In this document: piece by piece, positions 50,953 through 59,298 of the stretch
How the letters are laid out: each line of letters opens with the position of its first letter
Position numbering within the stretch: the first letter of the stretch is position 1
Made by a program: the position numbers and the translations under genes
NCBI GenBank assembly: GCA_964519665.1
Contig: CAZFIV010000006.1
Coordinates: forward strand, 78,667-142,666
Direction of reading: 5' to 3'
DNA from: JANQQN01 sp964519665
GTDB lineage: Bacteria > Myxococcota > Kuafuiibacteriia > Kuafuiibacteriales > Kuafuiibacteriaceae
DNA length: 64,000 nucleotides
Notes under the pieces: model-generated
Told to the model about the DNA's origin: nothing
Seen by the model: the letters and a program-made list of their open reading frames with translations, nothing else
Databases searched by the model: none

Positions 50953-53308
50953 ATGAGCACCATCGAAGCGGTATTGGGAGCGGCGAAGGCTCGGCCCGCC
51001 AAGGCGGTCTTCGTGTCGCGGAGCGGGCCGGATGCCGAGCTGGCCCGGTGGGTCGCGGGGCGGCTGCAGGCGCGAGGTTACGTCGTCATCGTGCAGGACG
51101 CGCACTTTCAGCACGTCAACTTCATGCTGGCCATGAACGAGGCCCTCGAGTCGGGGGCGCGGGTCCTGGCGCTGATGTCTCGCACGTATCTGAGCAGCCG
51201 GTACTGCATGCTCGAGGCGACGGCGGCGATGGACGACCCGCTCAACCCGAGCGGCCGGCTGGTGGTCCTGAACATCGACCGCTGCGAGCCTCGGGGGGTG
51301 CTTCGGAACGTGGCCTGGGTCGACTTCGAGACCGCCTGGCACACCGGGGACGGCCGCGTCTGCGACGACGTGCTGAAGAAGGCGCTCGAGGCTCCGGAGG
51401 CCCTGTCGAGCGACATGCGGCTACCGGCGGCGGCGAGGTCGCGGCAGGTGGTGCACCCCACCATCCTCCGTCACGACGACCAGGCGTTCACCGGCCGAGA
51501 CGACGAGCTGGCCGCCCTCGACGAGCGGCTGTGGCGTACCGGGGCGGCGGCGGTGATTCCCGCGGGGACGCCGGGGGTGATCGACGCGGCGACCCTGGTG
51601 GGCATGGGCGGGGTCGGCAAGACCACCCTGGCGCTGGCCTACGCGTGGCGAAATCGCGCTCGGTACCGCGGCCTGTGGTGGCTCCGGGCGGAGACCGAGA
51701 CCACCCTCATCGACGACCTGATCGACCTCGGGGCCCGGTTCATCCCCGGCCTCGCCGACGCCGACGACCGCCCCGGCGCCGCCCGCCAGGCGCTGACGAC
51801 CATCGACCAGCCCGGCCCGCCCTGGCTGCTCATCTACGACAACGCGCCGGACCCGAGCCGGGTCCGGCCGTGGCGGCCCGCCGCGAACGCGCACGTGCTG
51901 GTCACCAGCCGGTCTCCGCACTGGGACGAGACCGTGCCCGTCACCACGTTCACCCCGCCGGCGGCGGTCGACTTTCTGTGCACCAGCGCCCAACGCGAGG
52001 CCGACCACGACCGCCACGAGGCGGCGGGCCTGGCCGCCCAACTGGGGTATCTGCCGCTCGCCCTGTCGCACGCCGCGGCCCGGTGCTTACGCAACCGCCG
52101 GCTGACCTTCGCCGACTACGGCCGGCGCCTCACCGAGTTCTGGGACGACCCGCCCCCCGGCAAGCTCCCGACCGGCTCCGACCGAAGCGTGTTCGCCACC
52201 TTCAACCTCGCCCTCGACGACATCGTCGCCGGGCGCACCGAAGACGTGCCCACCCCCCTCCCCCAAGCCGAGACGGTCATGGGCGTGCTCGCCCGCCTCG
52301 CCCCCGACGAGGTGCCCGAGTTCATGCTCCGGCCCTTGTACGCCGGCGAACGCCGGGTCATGACCGAGCGCGAGTACGACCGGGCCCTCGAAGCCCTGTC
52401 TGCTGCCGCTCTCATCACCTGGGATCAGTTCGAAGATGGCGCCCCGTCCCTCAACGTCCACCGCCTGGTCCAAGACGTCATGCGCACCCGCCCCACCCCG
52501 GCCGACGCCGGCGAGCCCCCCGATGCGCTGGCTATCCGTTTGGTCCGACGCTCCTTCGACCGAACGGACACCTTCGAAGGCCGACGCCGAAACCTCCGAT
52601 GGCTTCCGGTCGCGATAACCGCGACCGACTACGCCCCCCGAACCGGCACCGAAGCCCGGCACACGCTGTGGACCTTCATCCACATCGGCGACCTACACCG
52701 AGAGCTCGGCGACGTCAGCCGAGCGCTGAAAGCATACGACGATGGACACGCGGTCGCTCAGGCACTCGCCCAAAACGACCCCCAAAATGCCGGATGGCAG
52801 AGAGACCTCTCGGTTTCGCTCAACAAGGTCGGAGACGTCCGAAAAGACATGGGGCAGCTCCAACAAGCACTCCAAGCCTTCGAACAAAGCAGAGACATCG
52901 CTCAGGCACTCGCCCAAAACGACCCCCAAAATGCCGGATGGCAGAGAGACCTCTCGGTNNNNNNNNNNNNNNNNNNNNNNNNNNNNNNNNNNNNNNNNNN
53001 NNNNNNNNNNNNNNNNNNNNNNNNNNNNNNNNNNNNNNNNNNNNNNNNNNNNNNNNNNCAGAGACATCCGAAAGGCACTCGCCCAAAACGACCCCCAAAA
53101 TGCCGGATGGCAGCTCGACGTTGCCCTGTCGATGGCGCGCGTCGGGTTGGTAGCCGAAGGTCAGAATGACTACTCTCGGGCACTCGCGGCGTATCGGGAG
53201 GGCTTGGCCATCGTCGAAGCGCTCGTCCGCGCGCTGCCGGATCATCCGAGGTATCCGCGAGAAAGAGACTGGTTCCTCCGCGCGATCGAGCGCGTTGAGC
53301 GGGGATGA
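50953..53308 (+). CDS. TIR-NB-ARC-TPR (NLR-like) protein, interrupted by an assembly gap
   Basis: Order: TIR domain (about res 15-150; AKAVFVSRSGPDAELARWVA, RTYLSSRYCMLEA with candidate catalytic E88 in the CxxE position), NB-ARC ATPase (about 180-500; FTGRDDELAALDE, P-loop GMGGVGKTTLA at 217-227, PWLLIYDNA Walker B, HVLVTSRS, LGYLPLALSHAAA), winged-helix region, then TPR repeats of 48 residues with ALAQNDPQNAGWQRDLS. The frame enters the 100-N gap and resumes in a different arithmetic frame on the other side, ending IERVERG at 53308. TIR-NB-ARC proteins of multicellular and complex bacteria are thought to be NAD+-cleaving immune or cell-death sensors. Function inferred. Confidence 0.85.
52761..53112 (+). 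repeat. 144-bp TPR-coding tandem repeats flanking the gap
   Basis: Identical stretches around the ALAQNDPQNAGWQ codons begin at 52761 and 52905 (144 bp apart) and again after the gap near 53077. The near-identity at DNA level explains why the assembler stopped here. Confidence 0.9.
52959..53058. other. Assembly gap (100 N)
   Basis: Exactly 100 N, a scaffolding placeholder inside the TPR-coding region. By matching flanks to the first repeat unit, the missing length should be 75 + 144k bp. Confidence 0.98.
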
Positions 53309-53345
53309 GTCTTCTACTCGAAGTACGCGCGGCTCTGAGTGCCCA

Positions 53346-53920
53346 TCAACGCGGGCTGGGCCGGGCTTCGGCCGATCGAGGGGGCGCCGCCTTGGGCAAG
53401 ACGGCCTTCAGAAAGCTCTCCAGGCATCGGCCGACGCTTGACTGGTGGTCGCCTTGGACGACCTCGAGCTTGAGGTTGGGGGCCGTCTTCTGGGTGCACT
53501 TGACGACGGTCAGGGGCCAGAGGTCGCGCTCACCCACGCAGGCGATGTGCTCGTAGGCGAGCTGGGAGGCCCAGGGGTAGGCGAGGCGGAGGCGTGGTTC
53601 GTCGGGGTGGTCGCCGAACGGGACTTCGAGGTCTTCGAAGACTTCGAGAAAGGGCCGGCAGTCGAACAGGTCATATCGGCTGAGCGCGAACCCGCCGTGC
53701 AAGTAGAGCAGCACCGGGTAGCCTCGGTCGGTTCGCAGGGCGTCGTTTCTGCGGATATTGAATGAGCCCCCGCAACTTCGCCGTCGGCCCCGGGTACTCG
53801 ACCGACTTGATGACCACGCTGCTCACCAGATACTCGTACGCCTGCGGCGACTTGCGGCGCTCGACGAGGGTCGTTTTGAATTGGGCCCGAGTTGCCGGTA
53901 CGCAAAGCGCCGACCGACCT
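53346..53920 (-). pseudogene. Decayed alpha/beta hydrolase (prolyl-oligopeptidase/DLH-like)
   Basis: Two frames together give a hydrolase: an N-terminal piece in one frame (FKTTLVERRKSPQAYEYLV, then SVEYPGPTAKLRGLIQYP, about 53890-53745), then a shift of frame into YPVLLYLHGGFALSRYDLF (oxyanion HGG motif). This jumps directly to a C-terminal-like stretch (LRLAYPWASQLAYEH, VVQGDHQSSVGRCLESFL) with no nucleophile motif between. So it has a 5' truncation, at least one frameshift and an internal deletion. It sits between the TIR gene and the acyl-CoA-dehydrogenase-like gene. Confidence 0.65.
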
Positions 53921-53938
53921 CAATCCGATCGGACCATG

Positions 53939-55096
53939 TTAGAGCAAGCTGATATCCGCGTCGAGGCCCAGCAGGATTCGGCCTACGGGTTTGAGCGTGG
54001 TCTCGCCGACCATCACGTGCTGGGTCATCACGTGAACGTCGCGCAGGTAGCGCTGAAGGGGGCTGGTGTCGAAGACCGACCCGCCGCCGCCCAAATTGTA
54101 GGCGGTGTCGACCGAGCGCGCAGAGGCCTGGGCGGCGAAGGTGGCCGCGAGCCGAAGGCGCGCCTTGTGCATGGGGGTCAACGCGTCGCCCTTTTCGGCG
54201 TACCCGTAGACCTCGTCGAGGGTCTCGGTCATGAGCGCCTGCGCCGCTCGCAACTCCGCTTCGGCAGAGGCGAGGCGCACCTGCACGAGCTCGCTTTCGG
54301 CCATGGTCTTCTTGCCGCCCCGTGACCGTTTGGTGCGGGCCAGCTCTTCGATGTGGTCGAGGGCCGCCCGCGCGATGCCCATGCCGACGGCCGCCACCCC
54401 CATCGCCAACAGGCCGAACAGCGGGAATCGGTACAGCGGCCCGTCGTAGTGCGGCCGGTCGACGAGGATGCAAGTGGTCTGGCGCTCGGGCACGAACACG
54501 TCGTCGACGACGAGGTCGTGGCTGCCGGTGCCCCGCATGCCGCTGACGTGCCAGGTGTCGACCATGGTCGACTCGTCGGCGCGGAAGAAAAACGACCGGA
54601 TCTCATGCACGCCGGTGGCCACCATGCGCGGGCCGTCTTCGTCGAAGACCAGGCCCCCGCCCATGCGCCACTTGGCGTTCTCGCAGCCGCTGCCCCACTG
54701 CCAGCTGCCCTTCAGACGATAACCGCCGTTTTCGGGCGTCGCCTTGCCCGTCGGCGCGAACACGCCGGCGAGGGCGGCGTTCGGCGCCTCGTCGAGGATC
54801 TGGCGCGCGAAGTCAGGATCGAGATAAGCGAGCAAGAGCCCGGTGGTCGACCCGGTCATCACCGTCCACGCGGCGGCGGAGTCGCCGGTGGCCAGGGTGG
54901 TCAGCGCCCGCACGTAGGCGGCAGGGTGCATTTCGCCCCCGCCGAGGGCCGAGGGCACGAGCAGGCGATAGAAGCCGGCCCCGCCGAGCCGGTCGGACAG
55001 GTCGGCCGGCACCCGGCGCCCTGCCTCGATCTCTTCGGTGCGGGCCCGCAAGGTCGGCACCATCTCTTCCGCGCGGCGTTCGATCGTCTCGTTCAT
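53939..55096 (-). CDS. Acyl-CoA dehydrogenase-fold flavoprotein (HsaA/group D monooxygenase-like)
   Basis: 385 residues from ATG 55096. All-domain ACAD fold: VPADLSDRLGGAGFYRLLVP, SAAAWTVMTGSTTGLLLAYL, GSWQWGSGCENAKW, MRGTGSHDLVVDDVFVPE and a C-terminal LQRYLRDVHVMTQHVMVG. The GTGSHDL and C-terminal pattern match the oxygenase-type members (HsaA, DszC-like, p-HPA hydroxylase) better than true acyl-CoA dehydrogenases: the usual catalytic Glu context is absent. These use a separate FMN/FAD reductase, which is not encoded nearby. Substrate unknown. Confidence 0.82.
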   Translation of the reverse strand: MNETIERRAEEMVPTLRARTEEIEAGRRVPADLSDRLGGAGFYRLLVPSALGGGEMHPAAYVRALTTLATGDSAAAWTVMTGSTTGLLLAYLDPDFARQILDEAPNAALAGVFAPTGKATPENGGYRLKGSWQWGSGCENAKWRMGGGLVFDEDGPRMVATGVHEIRSFFFRADESTMVDTWHVSGMRGTGSHDLVVDDVFVPERQTTCILVDRPHYDGPLYRFPLFGLLAMGVAAVGMGIARAALDHIEELARTKRSRGGKKTMAESELVQVRLASAEAELRAAQALMTETLDEVYGYAEKGDALTPMHKARLRLAATFAAQASARSVDTAYNLGGGGSVFDTSPLQRYLRDVHVMTQHVMVGETTLKPVGRILLGLDADISLL

Positions 55097-55197
55097 GGGA
55101 TCCCTACGGTCGAGAGCATAGCTCGCGCTGGCCGAAAGTGAAATGCCGCGAACCCTGACCACCGGCGAGGAAAGCGCCGGTCATCGGACGGTATACG

Positions 55198-56163
55198 CTA
55201 CGCTTTGGCCAGCAGGTCTTCGCTGAGCGCCCACAGGCGCTCCGCGCCCTCGGGATTGCAAGCCCAACTGCGCACGTGCGCGTACCGACTCTCTTCGGTG
55301 GCCAGCTGGGCGACGTCGCCGTCTTCGCAGTACAGGCCACCCAAACCATCGAGCTTCGGCGAGGTCGCCGCCCACACCGTCGTCGATGCGCCCTGCTCGG
55401 GCGTCTTGAACATGGCCTTCACCGCGTCGGGGAGCGTGCCGTCGGCGTTCTTCCACCCCAGGGCGACCATCTCTTCTTCCGGCAGGTGCCGCTGCAGCGG
55501 CGTAAAAATACCGCCCGGATGCACCGAGAAAGCCCGAATGCCGCGGTCTTGGCCCCGAACGTCGACCCCCATCGCGAACAGCGCGTTGGCGGTCTTCGAC
55601 TGCCCGTAGGCCTGCCACTTATCGTACTCGGTGTCGAACTGCGGATCCTCCCACCGGATGTCGCTGATGCGGTGCGCCAACGACGACAGCGCGACCACCC
55701 GAGCGCCGTTGGCCTTCGCGAGGGCCGGCTCGAGGGCCTGGTAGAGGGCCAGGTGGCCCAGGTGGTTGACGCCGAACTGCCGCTCCCAGCCGGGACCGAT
55801 CCGCTCGAGGGGGCACGCCATGATGCCCGCGTTGTTGATCAGCAGGTGCAGCGGTTCGCCCGAGGCCACGTAGTCGGCCCCGAACTTTCGGACGCTGGCC
55901 AGGTCGGCCAAGTCCATCGCCGCCACTTCGATCGGCCCCGGCATGTCGGCCAGCGCCTCGCGCGCGGTCTCCAACCGCCGCGCCGGCACGATGCACTTGG
56001 CGCCGGCCCCCGCCAGCGCGCGCACGGTCTCGATACCGATACCCGAGTAGCCGCCGGTCACGACCGCCGTCTGCCCGGACAGATCGATGCCGGCGATCAC
56101 CTCGGCCGCCGTCGACTTGGCGTGAAAGCCGGACCCGACCGGCTTCTGATCCTGTGGACCCAT
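55198..56163 (-). CDS. Short-chain dehydrogenase/reductase (retinol dehydrogenase/WWOX-like)
   Basis: 321 residues from ATG 56163 with AAGGAGAG upstream. Rossmann motif TGGYSGIGIE, LINNAGIM, catalytic Ser in VALSSLAH and Tyr-Lys in YGQSKTAN, HPGGIFTPLQ. The length and NNAG-GWERQFGVNHLGH-style core are those of the SDR oxidoreductases related to retinol/light-dependent protochlorophyllide reductases. Substrate not inferable. Follows on the same strand 71 bp after the GH17 pair start region but has its own ribosome site. Confidence 0.88.
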   Translation of the reverse strand: MGPQDQKPVGSGFHAKSTAAEVIAGIDLSGQTAVVTGGYSGIGIETVRALAGAGAKCIVPARRLETAREALADMPGPIEVAAMDLADLASVRKFGADYVASGEPLHLLINNAGIMACPLERIGPGWERQFGVNHLGHLALYQALEPALAKANGARVVALSSLAHRISDIRWEDPQFDTEYDKWQAYGQSKTANALFAMGVDVRGQDRGIRAFSVHPGGIFTPLQRHLPEEEMVALGWKNADGTLPDAVKAMFKTPEQGASTTVWAATSPKLDGLGGLYCEDGDVAQLATEESRYAHVRSWACNPEGAERLWALSEDLLAKA

Positions 56164-56327
56164 AGGATAACTCTCCTTCGAACCTGGCCGGCCGACGCCC
56201 GTCGCCGCCGACGTCCGCCCAGCATAGCCCGAAGCACCCGCCCATGCTGGGTTCCGGCCCAAAAAACCGACCCCGCCTTCTCGCCGCCACCCCGGCATCA
56301 ATGAATGAAGGTGCAGCGGCGCGAGGA

Positions 56328-57251
56328 TTACGGTTCGGGGTGAAGCTCGGGGAAGTGATCCTGCATGACGGGCTTGGGGCGGCGGTCGACGGTGAACAAG
56401 CCCCAGTGCTTCTCGGGCTCGTTGGGGTCGGGGCTGCCCTTCCAGGGCTCGTCGAACGCTTCGAACACGTAGGTGAGCACGCCGTGATCCGCGCACCACT
56501 TCGATAGCTCTTGATAGTACCGCGATTGGTGATCGACGTGGGCGTTCCAGGGCTCGATGCCTCGGCCGTTGCTGCGGGTCGTCCAGCCGGCTTCGGTGAT
56601 CGCGACGGGGACGCCTGGATACCGCTCGGCGATGCGGCGGTGGTCGGCGTCGGTGATCGCGATCGCTTCGTCGATCGATTTGTACTCCCAGACGGGGTAC
56701 GAATGGATGGAGATGAAGTCGACCTCGGCCACCAGGGGTTCGAGCTTATCCATCCACGGCACATGGTTCTCGCAGAAGGTGACCGGCAGGCCGGTCGCCT
56801 TGAGGGCGCGCGCGACCTCGACCACCCGCTCGACCGGCACCATATGATCCGTCCACGACACCGTCGCTTCGTTGCCCGCCGACAACGACGTGACGATCTC
56901 GGGAAACTCGCGGGCCAAAGCGATCGTGCGTTCGACCTCTTCTTCGTTCAGGCGGCGGTTGGCTTCGAGCTGCTCGTCCGAATACATACCGCCCCAAGGA
57001 CACTCGGGGTTGCTCACTTCGGCCGTAATGTACGCGCCGAGAAACACCTCGAAGTCGAACCCACCCTTTTGAATGGCTTCGAGCACCAACCGCGCATACG
57101 GACCGCTGTCGTACAGGCGGAGCTTCTTCCACCCCTTCGACAGGATGCGAAGGTCTTCGGTCGTCTCCTCCAGCGACGGAAAGATGCCCGCGTTCGGGTT
57201 CTGGCCTTCGCGGTAACCGGAGTAACAGATGCCCTGATAGTCGCTAAACAA
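56328..57251 (-). CDS. GH17-like glycoside hydrolase (second of tandem pair)
   Basis: About 307 residues from TTG 57251. TTG is chosen because GGAG lies about 9 nt upstream and the start overlaps the stop of the preceding GH17 gene by 8 bp; upstream extension runs inside that gene. Barrel with SDYQGICYSGYREGQNPNAG, KKLRLYDSGPYA, acid/base E128 in SAGNEATVSW, ISIHSYPVWEY and nucleophile E220 in VAITEAGWTT. This is the GH17 pattern (beta-1,3-glucanases and transglycosylases). No signal peptide visible, so it may act in the cytoplasm. Confidence 0.85.
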   Translation of the reverse strand: MFSDYQGICYSGYREGQNPNAGIFPSLEETTEDLRILSKGWKKLRLYDSGPYARLVLEAIQKGGFDFEVFLGAYITAEVSNPECPWGGMYSDEQLEANRRLNEEEVERTIALAREFPEIVTSLSAGNEATVSWTDHMVPVERVVEVARALKATGLPVTFCENHVPWMDKLEPLVAEVDFISIHSYPVWEYKSIDEAIAITDADHRRIAERYPGVPVAITEAGWTTRSNGRGIEPWNAHVDHQSRYYQELSKWCADHGVLTYVFEAFDEPWKGSPDPNEPEKHWGLFTVDRRPKPVMQDHFPELHPEP

Positions 57252-58167
57252 GTTTCGATGCTCCTTCGGCGTCCCAGAAGCCCCAGTAGGCTCCGCAGTC
57301 GCCTTCGGCGCCAACCTTCCATGCCTCGTCGAAGGCGGCAAACCAAAACAAAGGGACGTTCGCGCGCTCACCCCAGGGAATCAGATTGAGCGCATACCGC
57401 GCGGCATTTTCGGCCCCGGGCACCGCCGCCCCCTCCGGGGGGCCCTGGGTGGGCCAGCCCGTCTCAGCAATGAGGACAGGCTTGCCGTGCGAGACCGCCT
57501 GTACCATTCGTACCATCTCTTGCACGTATCCGAAGGACTGTTGGAGCGCGACCTTCTCCCAAAACGGGTAACAATTGATCGGAAGAAAGTCACAGGCGGC
57601 GACCAAGTTCGGCCGCTGAGCAAACAGGTAATAAGCGTCGACGTAGGCGACCGGCACGTTGGGTACGGCTTGCCGCACTCGGTCGATGTACTGAATGAGC
57701 TCTTCTTCGGGCATCTCCCCGCGCAAGAGGACTTCATTTCCGACCGCGATGAGATCGGCGTGACCTTGCCGGGCGACCTCGATCACCGCGTTGATCTCCA
57801 TCTCGTTGCGCTCCGGATCGCCCTCGATCCACGCCCCGACCAGCGTCTTGAGCCCCATCTCGTGCGCAATTCGGGGCGCGAGCTCATTGCCGTCGGTGCA
57901 GGCGAAGGTCCGGATCCATCGGCAGTGGGGCGCGATGATGCCGAGACGTTCCCGCACTTGTTCTTCGGACAGCTTGGACTGCTCGATGGGGCTCTGCCCC
58001 GGCGCGTAGGCACTGAAACATAGACCATGCAAGCCGCCCTTCAAGAGCGCCGTCAGGCGGCTCATCAACTCGGGCTTCGATAGATCCAGACCTTCGAACG
58101 CGACCTGCGCGTTGAAATCGGCGTCCATCAGCTTGCCGGGGGCGTTGTTGCCATGAAGGTGACCCAT
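57244..58167 (-). CDS. GH17-like glycoside hydrolase (first of tandem pair)
   Basis: About 307 residues from ATG 58167 (start uncertain; the longer frame to 58284 has an atypical Arg-rich lead). GH17 features: LLKGGLHGLCFSAYAPGQSP, WIRTFACTDGNE, acid/base E145 in IAVGNEVLLRGE, INCYPFWE and nucleophile E235 in IAETGWPTQG. No signal peptide. Overlaps the second GH17 gene; the two are clearly paralogous in layout but strongly diverged. Expected to act on beta-1,3-glucan fragments after import or in glucan remodelling. Confidence 0.85.
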   Translation of the reverse strand: MGHLHGNNAPGKLMDADFNAQVAFEGLDLSKPELMSRLTALLKGGLHGLCFSAYAPGQSPIEQSKLSEEQVRERLGIIAPHCRWIRTFACTDGNELAPRIAHEMGLKTLVGAWIEGDPERNEMEINAVIEVARQGHADLIAVGNEVLLRGEMPEEELIQYIDRVRQAVPNVPVAYVDAYYLFAQRPNLVAACDFLPINCYPFWEKVALQQSFGYVQEMVRMVQAVSHGKPVLIAETGWPTQGPPEGAAVPGAENAARYALNLIPWGERANVPLFWFAAFDEAWKVGAEGDCGAYWGFWDAEGASKLV

Positions 58168-58277
58168 ACCGAGGTACGCTAGCACGGACGTCGGGCCGCT
58201 CAAATCGCTCTGTTCGCTCCGACGGCTTCGAGCGCGGCCCGGTGCCCAACGGCGCCGGTTTGCGTTATGCTGGGCCG

Positions 58278-59234
58278 ATGTCAACCGCCGGGTCGCTGAC
58301 CGAGCACCTCTCGATCCCCGTGATCGTCGCGCCGATGTTCATCATCTCCAATCCTGAGATGGTCATCGCCAGCTGCCGGGCCGGGCTCGTGGGGAGCTTT
58401 CCTTCGCTCAACCCCCGCACCCTCGAAGAGCTCGAAGCCTGGATTGACCAGATCGAAGCCGGCCGAGCGGCGGCCGCTCGGGAGCTTGGTCGTCCCGTTC
58501 CTCCGTACGGAGTAAACGTGGTCTTGCACCCGAGCAACCCGCGCGCCGAGGCCGACATCGGCGTCGTGTGCCGGCGCCGGGTGCCTTTGGTGCTGACCTC
58601 CAAGGGGGCGCCGGGCGAAGTTTTCGCCCGCATCCATGAATACGGCGGGGTCGTGTACCACGACGTGGCGTCGGCTCGGCACGCCGAAAAAGCGCTCGCG
58701 GCCGGGGCCGACGGCCTGATCGCCGTGTGCGGGGGCGCCGGGGGCCACACCGGCACCATCAACCCGTTCGCCCTGCTGGGTGAGTTGCGCGCGCTGACCC
58801 GCAAGCCGATCGTTCTCGCCGGGGCCATCAGCACCGGGTCCGACGTCTTCACGGCCCAGGTCATGGGCGCGAGCCTTTCATACATGGGCACCCGATTCAT
58901 CGCCTGCGCCGAGTCCAACGCCGCCGATGAGTACCGGGAGATGATCGTCGGCGCCCGCTCGACCGACATCGTCTTCACCCTCCTGCATCGCGCGCCCACC
59001 AGTCTGCTGGGCCCGAGCCTGGTCGAATCGGGCATCGACCCCGACGCCGTTCGGGGCGCGGAGCTCGGCTTACCCAACGATATGAACGCTCTTCGGCTGT
59101 GGAAGAACCTGTGGTCGGCGGGCCACGGCGCTGGCGTCATTCATGACGCACCGCCCCTCGCCGACCTCGCGGCCCGACTCGTTCGCGAGTATCACGCGGC
59201 GCGTAAACGCACTGCCGCGCTGTGCCAAGACTGA
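58278..59234 (+). CDS. Nitronate monooxygenase / 2-nitropropane dioxygenase-like FMN enzyme
   Basis: 318 residues from ATG 58278. TIM barrel with IPVIVAPMFIISNPEMVIA, VGSFPSLNPRT, YGVNVVLHPSNPR, GVVYHDVASARHAEKALAAG, AVCGGAGGHTGTINPFALL (FMN phosphate/His region), AGAISTGSDV and GTRFIACAESNA. The family oxidises nitroalkanes/propionate-3-nitronate. It is 64 bp upstream of the acyl-CoA synthetase on the same strand, suggesting joint action on an acyl or nitro-acid substrate (inference). Confidence 0.9.
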   Translation: MSTAGSLTEHLSIPVIVAPMFIISNPEMVIASCRAGLVGSFPSLNPRTLEELEAWIDQIEAGRAAAARELGRPVPPYGVNVVLHPSNPRAEADIGVVCRRRVPLVLTSKGAPGEVFARIHEYGGVVYHDVASARHAEKALAAGADGLIAVCGGAGGHTGTINPFALLGELRALTRKPIVLAGAISTGSDVFTAQVMGASLSYMGTRFIACAESNAADEYREMIVGARSTDIVFTLLHRAPTSLLGPSLVESGIDPDAVRGAELGLPNDMNALRLWKNLWSAGHGAGVIHDAPPLADLAARLVREYHAARKRTAALCQD

Positions 59235-59298
59235 ATCCTGCCGTGGGGTTGAAATTGCCGGCGGGGTCGGTCGGAATAGTTGGAAGGAGTCAAACGCC

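Noticed and set aside
50928..53153. Long alternative-frame Arg/Pro-rich protein overlapping the TIR-NB-ARC gene
   Set aside because: Shadow of the TIR-NB-ARC frame; has no domain and its length only reflects GC-rich sequence with few stops.
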